Positions 34,198 to 46,967 of a DNA stretch of 64,000 nt are shown one piece after another. A program made the translations under genes and the position numbers. The DNA is from DASQFQ01 sp963722815 (lineage in GTDB: Bacteria; Actinomycetota; Thermoleophilia; Solirubrobacterales; Solirubrobacteraceae), in the NCBI GenBank assembly GCA_963722815.1, contig CAVROM010000009.1, forward strand, positions 248,001 to 312,000, given 5' to 3'. The notes beneath the pieces are model-generated. The model searched no databases and was not told the DNA's origin. It saw only the letters and a program-made list of their open reading frames with translations. Position 1 is the stretch's first letter. The number at the start of each line of letters is the position of its first letter.

Positions 34198-34269
34198 GGA
34201 CGGCGACAGTAGGGCGGGGTCCGGACGGAACCGATTCCGGTGAGCTGACTCCGGGTATCCGGAAGCGGG

Positions 34270-34515
34270 ATGAGTCGCCCACGCCAGAACGCGCTGCTGG
34301 AGTCGGCCGGGGCCGTGATCGCCTCCTTCCTGAAGGGCCGCGGGTTCGCGCTCGCCGCGCCGGTCGACGCGAGGTTCCAGACCGGCGAGCACGGCAGCAG
34401 CGGCGTCGACGTCACCGTCGCGCTCCAGGATCCGAGCGATGCGCCGGCCGCGCGCGCGGCGATCCACGAGCACTTCCGCGTCGGCGCCGGGGTCGACGCC
34501 GTCACCGTCCGCTAG
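34270..34515 (+). CDS. Small hypothetical protein
   Basis: 81 aa: SRPRQNALLESAGAVIASFLKGRGFALAAPVDARF then GVDVTVALQDPSDAPAARAAIHEHFRVGAGVDAVTV, an alpha/beta ferredoxin-like pattern. TATCCG lies 8 nt before the ATG, again a leaderless pattern. No family recognised; convergent with the tRNA gene, leaving a 1-nt gap. Codon use is like its neighbours, so I judge it real but unproven. Confidence 0.5.
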   Translation: MSRPRQNALLESAGAVIASFLKGRGFALAAPVDARFQTGEHGSSGVDVTVALQDPSDAPAARAAIHEHFRVGAGVDAVTVR

Positions 34516-34516
34516 A

Positions 34517-34589
34517 CGCGCCCGGCAGGATTCGAACCTGCGACTTCTGCCTCCGGAGGGCAGCGCTCTATCCACTGAGCTACGGGCGC
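34517..34589 (-). tRNA. tRNA-Arg (anticodon CCG)
   Basis: Full cloverleaf on the minus strand: acceptor GCGCCCG/CGGGCGC, D arm GCTC-AGTGGATA-GAGC, anticodon stem CTGCC/GGCAG with loop CTCCGGA (anticodon CCG, reads CGG), T arm GCAGG-TTCGAAT-CCTGC, discriminator G. The 3' CCA is not encoded. Confidence 0.97.
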
Positions 34590-34620
34590 CTGGGCCTTCG
34601 GGAGCTTAGCGGTGGGAACC

Positions 34621-35109
34621 ATGCGGATCGCGGTCATCTCGGACACCCACATGCCGCGCGGCAAGCGCGCGCTGCCCGCCCGCGCCGTCGCGGAGCTGCG
34701 CGAGGCCGACGCGATCCTCCACGGCGGGGACTTCATGCGCGCCGAGGTGCTCGAGCTGCTGCAGCGGCTCGGCCCGCCGGTGCACGGCATCCACGGCAAC
34801 GTCGACGACGAGGCGCTGCGGCGGATGCTGCCGGCGGCGCGCGTGGTCGAGCTGGGCGGCGTGCGGATCGGAATGGTCCACGACGCCGGGCCGCGGCAGG
34901 GCCGGCTCGCGCGCATGCGCTTCCGCTTCAAGGACGCCGACGCCGTGGTCTTCGGCCACAGCCACCTCCCGCTCCACGAGGCGGACGCCGACGGCTTCCA
35001 GATCTTCAACCCCGGCTCTCCCACCGAGCGCCGCTCCGCGCCCACGCACACGATGGGGATCGCCACGGTGGCGAAGGGGCGCGTGCACTTCGAGCTGATC
35101 GCGCTCTAG
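34621..35109 (+). CDS. YfcE/MJ0936-type metallophosphodiesterase
   Basis: About 162 aa. Compact calcineurin-like phosphoesterase: MRIAVISDTHMPRG (DTH), ILHGGDF (GGD), GIHGNVDDE (GNxD), GMVHDAG (H in place), VVFGHSHLPLHE (GHSH) and NPGSPTERR, the last typical of YfcE-like phosphodiesterases. Substrate unknown; relatives hydrolyse phosphodiesters in vitro. ATG 34621 chosen over GTG 34612 because the first strand begins at MRIAVISD. Its stop codon region (TAGCCT) may serve as -10 for the next gene. Confidence 0.85.
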   Translation: MRIAVISDTHMPRGKRALPARAVAELREADAILHGGDFMRAEVLELLQRLGPPVHGIHGNVDDEALRRMLPAARVVELGGVRIGMVHDAGPRQGRLARMRFRFKDADAVVFGHSHLPLHEADADGFQIFNPGSPTERRSAPTHTMGIATVAKGRVHFELIAL

Positions 35110-35122
35110 CCTCCGCGCTGAC

Positions 35123-36062
35123 GTGGATCTCTCGCTCTTCTTCGCCGGCACCGCCGGCTCGGTCCCGACCGCGCGGCGCGGCCTGCCCGCGCTGCTGCTG
35201 CGCGCCGGCGGCGACCGCATCCTGTTCGACTGCGGCGAGGGCACCCAGCAGCAGCTCCTGCGCTCGGTCGGGCTGCCGGAGCTCGACGTCATCTTCATCA
35301 CCCACTACCACCTCGACCACTGGCTCGGGATCATCGGGATCCTCAAGACGTTCGACCTGCGCGGGCGCGAGCGGCCGCTGAGCGTCTACGGCCCGCCCGG
35401 CCTCAAGCGCGCTGCTCGACGCGATGCGCCCGGCGTGGGGGAGGGTCACGTACCCGCTGTCGCTCGAGGAGCTCGACCCGCACGAGGAGGTCGCCTTCGA
35501 CGGCTACGTCGTCGCGCCGTTCCCGGTCGAGCACCGCGTGCGCGCGTACGGCTATTCGTTCGCCGAGGACGACCGGCCCGGGCGCTTCGACGCCGAGACG
35601 GCCGCCCGCCTCGGCGTCACCCCCGGCCCCGACTTCGGCCGCCTGCAGGCGGGGGAGACCGTCAACGGCGTCACCCCCGATCAGGTGCTGGGCGAGCCGC
35701 GCCGCGGCCGCCGCATCGTCTACAGCGGCGACACCGCGCCCTGCCAGGCGACCGAGGTCTTCGCCCACGAGGCCGACCTGCTCGTCCACGAGGCGACCTT
35801 CCTCGACGACGAGCTCGCCCGCGCGCGGGAGACCGGGCACAGCACCGCGCGCCAGGCGGCCGAGGTCGCGAGCGCCGCGGGCGTGAAGCTGCTCGCGCTG
35901 ACCCACCTCTCGACGCGCTACTTCCCGCGCGACATCCGCGACGAGGCGCGCGCCGTCTTCCCCGACACGCTCGTACCCCGCGACTTCGACACGATCGAGG
36001 TGCCGTTCCCCGAGCGCGGGGACCCGCACCTGGTCAAGGAGGACACCCCCGCACCGACATGA
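35123..36062 (+). CDS. rnz: Ribonuclease Z-like MBL protein (one apparent frameshift)
   Basis: tRNA 3'-endonuclease family of the metallo-beta-lactamase fold. N-terminal part: LSLFFAGTAGSVPTARRGLPALLLR, ILFDCGEGTQQQLL, zinc motif THYHLDHWLGIIGILKTF. The frame then breaks after GPPGLKR (~35412) and resumes as LLDAMRPAWGRVTYPLSLEEL, with FPVEHRVRAYGYSF, IVYSGDTAPC, DLLVHEATFLDD, GHSTARQAAEVA and LLALTHLSTRY. One extra base explains the break; corrected length 312 aa, normal for RNase Z. GTG start; overlaps the next gene by ATGA. Confidence 0.9.
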
Positions 36063-37333
36063 GCACGATCGCGTTCTTCCCCGAGGGGGCCTACGGCCCG
36101 ACCAACAACTGCGTCGGCATCGGCGACGTGCTCCGCAGGCGCGGCCACCGCGTCGTCTTCATCGTCGAGGAGTCGTTCGCCGGCGCGCTCGAGGCCCAGG
36201 GGTTCGAGGAGCGCCTGATGCGGCTCGCCCCGCCGCCGGAGGAGCCCGAGGTCCCCGGCCAGTTCTGGAAGGACTTCATCCGCGAGACCGCGCCGGTGTT
36301 CCGCAAGCCGACGATCGAGCAGCTCGGCGAGTTCATCGCCCCGACCTTCCAGGCGCTGGTCGACGGCGCCGTCTATGTCGACGACCGCCTGCGCGAGATC
36401 ATCGGCGAGCTCGAGCCCGACGTGATCGTCGAGGACAACGTCGTCGCCTTCCCGGCGCTGCCCGCGTGCGGGCGCCCGTGGGTGCGGATCGTCTCCTGCA
36501 ATCCGACCGAGGTGCGCGACCCCGACGTCCCGCCGCCGTTCTCCGGCTACCCGGTCGACGACCGCAGCCAGTGGCCCGCCTACTGGGACGAGTGGGCGCG
36601 CACGCACGGGGAGATGCACGCGACGTTCAGCGCGCTGTGCCAGGAGCGGGGCGCGCCGCCGCTGCCCGTGATCGAGTTCATGCACGAGTCGCCGTGGCTC
36701 AACCTCACGCTCTATCCCGGCGAGGCCGACTACCCGCGCGCCCGCCCGCTCGGCGACACGTGGCACAACCTGCAGACGTCCGTGCGCGCCACCGACGCGC
36801 CGTGGGAGCTGCCGCCGCAGCTGGCCGGCCGCGAGGGCGCGCTCGTGTACCTGTCGCTCGGCTCGCTCGGCTCCGCCGACGTCGCGCTGATGCAGAAGCT
36901 CGTCGACTCGCTCGCCGACGCCCCCTACCGCGTGATCGTCTCGAAGGGCCCCCAGCACGAGCTGCTGCGGCTGCCCGACACGATGGCCGGCGAGGAGTTC
37001 CTCCCGCAGACCTCGATCCTCCCGCAGGTCGACGCGGTCATCACCCACGGCGGCAACAACACCGTCACCGAGTGCTTCCACTTCGGCAAGCCGATGGTGG
37101 TGCTGCCGCTGTTCTGGGACCAGTACGACAACGCCCAGCGGGTCCAGGAGACCGGGTTCGGGTTGCGGCTCGACACCTACGGCCACGCGCCGGAGGAGCT
37201 GCTGGGGGCGGTCGACTCCGTGCTCGGCGACGGGGCGATGCGGGCCCGGCTCGCGGCCGCCTCGGCGCGCCTGCAGGCGGCGCGTGGCACTGAAGTGGCC
37301 GCGGAGCTGATCGAGCGAACGGCGGCTGGGTAG
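36059..37333 (+). CDS. UDP-glycosyltransferase-like (GT1/MGT) protein
   Basis: 424 aa GT-B fold. N-terminal acceptor domain (STIAFFPEGAYGPTNNCVGIGDVLRRRGHRVVFIVEESFAGALEAQG), C-terminal donor domain with ALVYLSLGSLGSADVALMQKLVD and the sugar-nucleotide signature ILPQVDAVITHGGNNTVTECFHFGKPMVVLPLFWDQYDNAQRV. Acceptor probably a small hydrophobic molecule; not predictable. ATG in ATGA overlap with rnz. The last four codons and stop (A-A-G-TAG) lie in the 5' arm of structured repeat copy B. Confidence 0.87.
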   Translation: MSTIAFFPEGAYGPTNNCVGIGDVLRRRGHRVVFIVEESFAGALEAQGFEERLMRLAPPPEEPEVPGQFWKDFIRETAPVFRKPTIEQLGEFIAPTFQALVDGAVYVDDRLREIIGELEPDVIVEDNVVAFPALPACGRPWVRIVSCNPTEVRDPDVPPPFSGYPVDDRSQWPAYWDEWARTHGEMHATFSALCQERGAPPLPVIEFMHESPWLNLTLYPGEADYPRARPLGDTWHNLQTSVRATDAPWELPPQLAGREGALVYLSLGSLGSADVALMQKLVDSLADAPYRVIVSKGPQHELLRLPDTMAGEEFLPQTSILPQVDAVITHGGNNTVTECFHFGKPMVVLPLFWDQYDNAQRVQETGFGLRLDTYGHAPEELLGAVDSVLGDGAMRARLAAASARLQAARGTEVAAELIERTAAG

Positions 37334-37459
37334 GAAGCGGGTCCGAACCGCGCGCGGCGGCCACGAGTGTCACCTCAGGGTCGGTATGCGACCTCGAGAC
37401 GACATTCGTCCCCGCGGCGGCGTGAACCCGACCCCCACCCAGCCGCGGTTGACGTTCGC
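37315..37459. repeat. Structured dispersed repeat, copy B
   Basis: Same architecture as copy A: outer arms GCGGCTGGGT (5') and ACCCAGCCGC (3') pair, and the 47-nt core at 37363-37409 has the invariant CGGTATGCG. Core differs from copy A at five sites, among them a compensatory G-C to T-A pair in the inner stem. It begins inside the glycosyltransferase gene and ends ~45 nt before the PyrR-binding element. Confidence 0.85.
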
Positions 37460-37501
37460 CCGCCCCCGCCGACCGCGCTGCTAGGTTCACCGCCGCAACC
37501 C

Positions 37502-37530
37502 TTTAACCCGGTCCCGAGAGGCCAGGAAGG
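37502..37530 (+). promoter_or_regulatory. PyrR-binding RNA element over the pyrR ribosome-binding site
   Basis: TTTAACCCGGTCCCGAGAGG followed by CCAGGAAGG matches the PyrR binding-loop consensus (UUUAAC...GUCC-GAGAGGC...AAGG). The final AGGAAGG is also the Shine-Dalgarno of pyrR (ATG 37537). No terminator follows, so PyrR with UMP probably represses translation, as described for mycobacteria, rather than causing attenuation. TAGGTT near 37481 is a possible -10. Confidence 0.75.
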
Positions 37531-37536
37531 ACGCGA

Positions 37537-38091
37537 ATGACCCAGCAGAAGGTCGTCCTCGACGAGGACGACATCCGGCGCACGCTCGTCCGCATCGCGC
37601 ACGAGATCGTGGAGAAGAACAGCGACGGCGACGTCGCTCTCGTGGGGATCCACCGCCGCGGCGCCCACCTCGCCACGCGCCTGCACCGGCTCGTCAGCGA
37701 CCTGCTCGACGCCGAGATCGCCCACGGCGAGATCGACATCGCCTTCTACCGCGACGACCTCGCCACCCGCGGGGCGGACGCCAGCCCGGTCGTGCACGCG
37801 AGTCATCTGCCGTTCCGGCTCGAGGACCACACCGTCGTCCTCGTCGACGACGTGCTCTTCACCGGCCGCACGGTGCGCGCCGGCATCGAGGCGCTGTTCG
37901 ACTACGGCCGCCCCGCCCGCGTGCAGCTCGCCGTGCTCGCCGACCGCGGCCACCGCGAGCTCCCAATCCGCCCCGACTACGTCGGCAAGAACCTGCCCAC
38001 CGCCCGCGCCGAGCGCGTCAACGTCTGCGTCGAGGAGATCGACGGGCGCGACGAGGTCACCATCTCGACCGTCACGGAGGTCCCCGCATGA
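37537..38091 (+). CDS. pyrR: PyrR, bifunctional pyr operon regulator/uracil phosphoribosyltransferase
   Basis: 184 aa. PRPP-binding signature VVLVDDVLFTGRTVRAGIEALFDYGRP, VALVGIHRRGAHLATRL, IDIAFYRDDLATRG and VQLAVLADRGHRELPIRPDYVGKNLPT. RNA-binding regulator of the operon that follows, with weak UPRTase activity in relatives. Strong SD (AGGAAGG) embedded in its own target element. Stop overlaps pyrB ATG (ATGA). Confidence 0.96.
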   Translation: MTQQKVVLDEDDIRRTLVRIAHEIVEKNSDGDVALVGIHRRGAHLATRLHRLVSDLLDAEIAHGEIDIAFYRDDLATRGADASPVVHASHLPFRLEDHTVVLVDDVLFTGRTVRAGIEALFDYGRPARVQLAVLADRGHRELPIRPDYVGKNLPTARAERVNVCVEEIDGRDEVTISTVTEVPA

Positions 38092-39025
38092 GGCACCTGC
38101 TCACCATCGAGGACCTCGATCGCCCCGGCATCGAGCGCATCCTCGACCGCGCCAAGTCGTTCACCGAGGTCTCCGAGCGCGAGGTCAAGAAGGTCCCCGC
38201 GCTGCGCGGCCGGCGGGTGCTCAACCTCTTCTACGAGGCCTCCACCCGCACCCGCTCCAGCTTCGAGCTGGCGGCGAAGACGCTGAGCGCAGAGGTCATC
38301 AACTTCGTGTCGAGCGGGTCGAGCGTCGAGAAGGGCGAGTCGCTCAAGGACACGGTCCAGACGCTCTCCGCCTACCGGCCCGACCTGATCGTGATCCGCA
38401 CGCCGCACGTCGGCGCCGCCGCACTCGTGGCAGGCTGGGTCGACGCCGCCGTGGTCAACGCCGGCGACGGCAAGCACGAGCACCCCACGCAGGCGCTGCT
38501 CGACGTCTACACGCTGCGCGAGCGGCTGGGCTCGCTCGACGGCGCGAAGATCTGGATCGTCGGCGATGTCATGCATTCGCGGGTCGCGCGCTCGAACATC
38601 CTCGCCTTCACGAAGCTCGGCGCCGAGGTCACGGTCTGCGGCCCGCCGACGCTGATCCCGCGTGGAGTCGAGGCGCTCGGCTGCAACGTCGAGTACCGGC
38701 TCGACCGGCTCTCCGAAGCCGACGTCGTCTACGCGCTGCGGATGCAGAAGGAGCGGATGACCGACAGCTACGTGCCCTCGATCCGCGAGTACGCGAGCGT
38801 CTACCAGATCGACGGCCGCCGCCTGAGCGCGCGCCAGGTGCTCATGCACCCCGGCCCGGTCAACCGCGGGGTCGAGCTGAGCGCCGAGGTGATCGACTCG
38901 CCGCAGGCGGTCATCGGCCAGCAGGTCGCGGCCGGTGTCGTGGTCCGCATGGCGGTGCTCTACGAGCTGCTGGCGGGCCGAGCCGCGCCCGCACCCGCCG
39001 AGTCCACCCCGGCCCCGCAGCTCGC

Positions 39026-39029
<4 letters not shown>
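38088..39029 (+). CDS. pyrB: Aspartate carbamoyltransferase catalytic subunit
   Basis: 313 aa. Condenses carbamoyl phosphate and aspartate, the committed step of pyrimidine synthesis. Seen: carbamoyl-phosphate site FYEASTRTRSSFELAAKTL, KGESLKDTVQTL, IRTPHVGAAAL, HEHPTQALLDVYTL, WIVGDVMHSRVARSN and MHPGPVNRGVEL. A short Ala/Pro tail ends the protein. No pyrI is present, as in most actinobacteria. Overlaps pyrR and pyrC. Confidence 0.97.
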
Positions 39030-40405
<1,376 letters not shown>

Positions 40406-40444
40406 GACCCCGCGGGTCCACCCCAACTACGGACGGAGCCCGGC

Positions 40445-41546
40445 ATGACCGCTGATCGGGTGTCTGCATATGTCTTGTTAGAGGACGGCGCCCGCTTCGA
40501 CGGTGACGCCGTCGGGGCGCCCGGGCCCGTCACCGGCGAGGTCGTGTTCACGACCGGCATGTCGGGCTACCAGGAGTCGATGAGCGATCCGAGCTTCGCG
40601 CGGCAGCTCATCACCTTCACCTACCCGCACATCGGCAACTACGGGGTGAGCGAGGCGGGGATGGAGTCCGACCGCATCCACGCCCGCGCGGCGATCATGC
40701 GCGCCGCGGTCAACCAGGCCGACGCGCCCGCGGCCGAGCAGGGCTGGCTCGACTGGCTGCGGGACAACGGGATCCCGGGCATCGACGGCGTCGACACCCG
40801 CGCCGTCGTCCGCCACATCCGCGAGGCGGGTGCGATGCGCGGCGGCGTCTTCCCCGGCGAGATGTCGGAAGCCGAGGCGCGCGAGCGCATCGCCGCCGAG
40901 CCGAGCATGGTGGGCCGCGACCTCGCGCGCGAGGTGACGATCCCGGAGGCGCGGGTGTTCGAGGGCGAGGGGGACGGGCCGCGGATCGCCGCGCTCGACA
41001 CGGGCATCAAGCACTCGATCGTCCGCAACTTCACCTCGCGCGGGGCGACGCTCGAGCTCTACCCGTGCACGACCGGCGCCCAGGCGCTGCTCGACTCGGA
41101 CGCCGACGGCATCTTCCTCGTCCCCGGGCCCGGCGACCCCGCGGCGCTCGACTACATCGTCGACACCGTCCGCGAGCTGATCGGGCGCAAGCCGGTGTTC
41201 GGCATCTGCCTCGGCCACCAGCTGCTCTCGCGCGCGGTCGGGCTGGAGACCTTCAAGCTCCCGTTCGGCCATCGCGGCGCCAACCACCCGGTCAAGGACC
41301 TGCGGACCGACCGCATCGCGATCACGTCGCAGAACCACGGCTTCGCGGTCCGCGGCGAGCCGGGCACGCGGCTGCAGTCCGACTTCGGCGAGGCCGAGCT
41401 CACGCACGTGAACCTCTACGACGGCACCGTCGAGGGGCTGCGGCTGCTCGACGTGCCGGCCGGCTGCGTCCAGTACCACCCCGAGGCGGGCCCGGGCCCG
41501 AACGACAGCCTCGCCCTGTTCGACGAATACCTCGCGGAGCTCGCCC

Positions 41547-41554
<8 letters not shown>
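40445..41554 (+). CDS. carA: Carbamoyl-phosphate synthase small (glutaminase) subunit
   Basis: 369 aa. N-terminal VLLEDGARFDGDAVGAPG, GEVVFTTGMSGYQESMSDPSFARQLITFTYPHIGNYGV; class I glutaminase with nucleophile Cys in FGICLGHQLLSRAVG and the His/Glu pair in VQYHPEAGPGP. Supplies ammonia to CarB. Starts 39 nt after pyrC; overlaps carB by 8 nt. Confidence 0.97.
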
Positions 41555-44619
<3,065 letters not shown>

Positions 44620-44627
<8 letters not shown>

Positions 44628-45396
44628 CCGGACGCTTGCCCCCTTCGGCCGGCGGCTGTGCCCGGTCGTGTCGCACGTTGCGATCGGGGCCTACGACGTC
44701 ATCTCCGTGCTCGATGCCGAGGGCCCGCCGCCAGACCCGGGGCAGTTCTACATGCTCGCCGCGAGCGAGCGCTGGGGCGGGGGCGCCGACGAGCGGCCGT
44801 TCCTCCCGCGCGCGTTCTCGGTGCTGCGGCGCCACGAGGACGGGCGGCTCGAGTTCCTGTTCGAGAACGTCGGCCCGGGCACGCGGCGGCTGTGCGAGCT
44901 GCGCGCCGGCGACGGGCTGTGGCTGCTCGGGCCGCTGGGCGTCGGCTTCCGCGAGCCGGAGGCCGGGCGCCGGCCGCTGCTCGTCGGCGGCGGGGTCGGG
45001 ATCGCGCCGCTGGCGATCTGGCAGGACGTAATCGGCGCGCCGGCGCTGCTCGGGTTCCGCGCCGCGCTGCATGCCGAGGGCGCCGGGCTGCTGCGCTCCC
45101 CGCGCGTCGCCACGGATGACGGCTCGGTCGGCTTTCACGGGCTCGTCACCGAACTGCTCAGGGAGGAGATCGAGCCCGATGTCGCGGTCTACGCCTGCGG
45201 GCCGCCGCCGATGCTCGAGGCGGTGCGCGCGCTGTGCGAGGCGGAGGGCGTGCCGGCCCAGCTCGCGCTCGAGTCGGGGATGGCGTGCGGGTATGGCGCG
45301 TGCTTTGGCTGCGTCGTGCCCACGAAGAACGGATACGTCCGCCTCTGCGTGGATGGGCCCGTGCTCGCCGCCGAGAACCTGGAGCTCGTGGCATGA
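44620..45396 (+). CDS. pyrK: Dihydroorotate dehydrogenase electron-transfer subunit
   Basis: 258 aa FAD and [2Fe-2S] protein that passes electrons from PyrD to NAD+. FAD-binding LPRAFSVLRR, VGPGTRRLCELRAGDGLWLLGPLG, NAD-binding LLVGGGVGIAPLAI, ACGPPPML, and C-terminal cluster ligands in GMACGYGACFGCVVPTKNGYVRLC. Start ATG 44620 lies within the carB end (8-nt overlap). Its presence shows PyrD is the class 1B, NAD-linked type. Confidence 0.95.
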
Positions 45397-46316
45397 CCGA
45401 CCTCTGCGGGATCCCTCTGGCTCATCCGATCATCAACGCGTCGGGCACGTTCGACGCCATCGCAGCCCGGCGCGCGTTCGGCGACGCCCTCCTCCGGCGC
45501 TTCCCGTTCGCCGCCCTCGTCTCCAAGACCGTGACCGTCGAGCCGCGCCAGGGCAACCCGCCGCCGCGCCTCTACGAGCTGCCCGGCGGGATGCTCAACT
45601 CGATCGGGCTGCCGAACAAGGGGCTCGAGGGCTACCTCGCCCACGACCTGCCCGAGCTCGCGCAGCTGCCGGTGCCGCTGATCGTCAACGTCATGGGCTT
45701 CACGCGCGAGCAGGTGGCGACGCTGGTCGAGGCGTTCGGCGACCGCGACGAGGTCGCCGGGCTCGAGCTCAACGTCTCCTGCCCCAACGTCGAGACGGGG
45801 ATGATCATGGGCGCCGACCCGCACGAGACGGGCGCGCTGCTCGACGCCGTCCGCCCCCACACGCGCAAGCCGCTGATCGTGAAGCTGACGCCGAACTGCA
45901 CGTCACCGGGGGAGGTCGCCGCCGCCGCCGAGGCGCACGGGGCCGACGCGGTCTCGCTCGTCAACACGCTCCGTGGCATGGCCTTCCACCCGCGCCGCCC
46001 GAGCGAGCCGTGGCTGGGTGGCGGGACCGGTGGGATGTCCGGCCCGGCCGTCCGCGCGATCGCCCTCGCCCAGGTCGCGGAGGTCCGCTCGCGGGTCTCG
46101 ATCCCGATCGTCGGGATGGGCGGGGTCCAGAACGGACGCCACGCGTACGACTTCATACATGCGGGCGCAGATGTGGTGGCGGTCGGAACCGAGTCGTTCC
46201 GCGATCCGCTGGCGGGTGCCCGGGTGGCGGCGGAGCTGGCGGAAATCCCAGCAAACAGCGGGATCCCGGGTACCACGAGCGGGTCGGCTCGCGAGCCCAT
46301 AGCACATAACGCGTAG
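45393..46316 (+). CDS. pyrD: Dihydroorotate dehydrogenase, class 1B catalytic subunit
   Basis: 307 aa FMN TIM barrel. IPLAHPIINASGTFD, FAALVSKTVTVEPRQGNPPPRLYELPGGMLNSIGLPNKGLE, LELNVSCPNVETGM, IVKLTPNCTSPGEVA, VNTLRGMAF, GGTGGMSGPAVRAIALAQV, IPIVGMGGV and GADVVAVGTESFRDP. Pairs with PyrK. ATGA overlap with pyrK. It is the last gene of the operon; pyrF, often next, is missing here. Confidence 0.96.
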   Translation: MTDLCGIPLAHPIINASGTFDAIAARRAFGDALLRRFPFAALVSKTVTVEPRQGNPPPRLYELPGGMLNSIGLPNKGLEGYLAHDLPELAQLPVPLIVNVMGFTREQVATLVEAFGDRDEVAGLELNVSCPNVETGMIMGADPHETGALLDAVRPHTRKPLIVKLTPNCTSPGEVAAAAEAHGADAVSLVNTLRGMAFHPRRPSEPWLGGGTGGMSGPAVRAIALAQVAEVRSRVSIPIVGMGGVQNGRHAYDFIHAGADVVAVGTESFRDPLAGARVAAELAEIPANSGIPGTTSGSAREPIAHNA

Positions 46317-46406
46317 AAAAGTCCTGCAAATCATGGACACACCGTCAACTCGCCTAGATGCGGCTACAGCTCAAGTTGAGGTTCAGGCGAATTGGACGAT
46401 TACGGG

Positions 46407-46434
46407 TTGCCGACCGGCCAGACAGATGTAGACT
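46407..46434 (+). promoter_or_regulatory. mihF promoter
   Basis: TTGCCG (46407-46412) and TAGACT (46429-46434) with a 16-nt spacer. Seven nt separate the -10 from GTG 46442, so the message is probably leaderless. The 125-nt gap after pyrD otherwise shows no gene. Confidence 0.55.
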
Positions 46435-46441
46435 CGCCGCC

Positions 46442-46786
46442 GTGCCGCAAGCGACCAAGACGCCTTCGAAGCCATCCGTGGCAGCTCCCGAGCGTTCACT
46501 GGTCCAGAGGATGGAGGCGCTCGAGCGCGCCAACCACATCCGCACCCGCCGCGCCCAGCTCAAGCGCGACCTCAAGGCCGGCCGCGCGAGCATCCACGAC
46601 CTCCTGCTCGAGCCGCCCGAGTTCGTCGAGACCGCCAAGGTGTTCGACATGCTCCTCGCCGTCCCGAAGTACGGCCGCGTGAAGGTCAACAAGGTCCTGG
46701 TCAACTGCCGGATCTCGCCGAGCAAGACGATCGGCGGCCTCTCGCAGCGGCAGCGCACCGAGCTCGTCTCGATGCTGCGCCGCTAG
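46442..46786 (+). CDS. mihF: Integration host factor, actinobacterial type (mIHF)
   Basis: 114 aa nucleoid protein bending DNA without sequence homology to E. coli IHF. Conserved block: MEALERANHIRTRRAQLKRDLKAGRASIHDLLLEPPEF, KVFDMLLAVPKYGRVKVNKVLVNCRISPSKTIGGLSQRQRTEL, which is the helical core plus helix-two-turn-helix of mIHF. In actinobacteria it usually precedes gmk and rpoZ, as here. GTG start with leaderless promoter. Confidence 0.95.
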   Translation: MPQATKTPSKPSVAAPERSLVQRMEALERANHIRTRRAQLKRDLKAGRASIHDLLLEPPEFVETAKVFDMLLAVPKYGRVKVNKVLVNCRISPSKTIGGLSQRQRTELVSMLRR

Positions 46787-46790
46787 GGCT

Positions 46791-46934
46791 CGAACTTCAA
46801 CACCGGGCATTGAGGAGGCGGGTCCTGACCGCCAAGCGGCAACGAGTGTCAGCTCGATGCCGGTATGCGACATCGAGACGACTTTCGTCGCCGCGGCGGC
46901 CCCGAACTCACCCTTCAATGCCCGCAGTTCGCCG
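46791..46934. repeat. Structured dispersed repeat, copy C
   Basis: Core 46842-46888 is again 47 nt with invariant CGGTATGCG. The inner stem CTCGATG/CATCGAG is perfectly paired but uses different pairs from copies A and B. Outer arms CGGGCATTGA (46804-46813) and TCAATGCCCG (46915-46924) pair perfectly yet share no sequence with the outer arms of A and B. Lies between mihF and gmk on the coding strand. Confidence 0.85.
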
Positions 46935-46967
46935 GTCCCTCCGACCCGGCCGACAGAATCGCGGACC

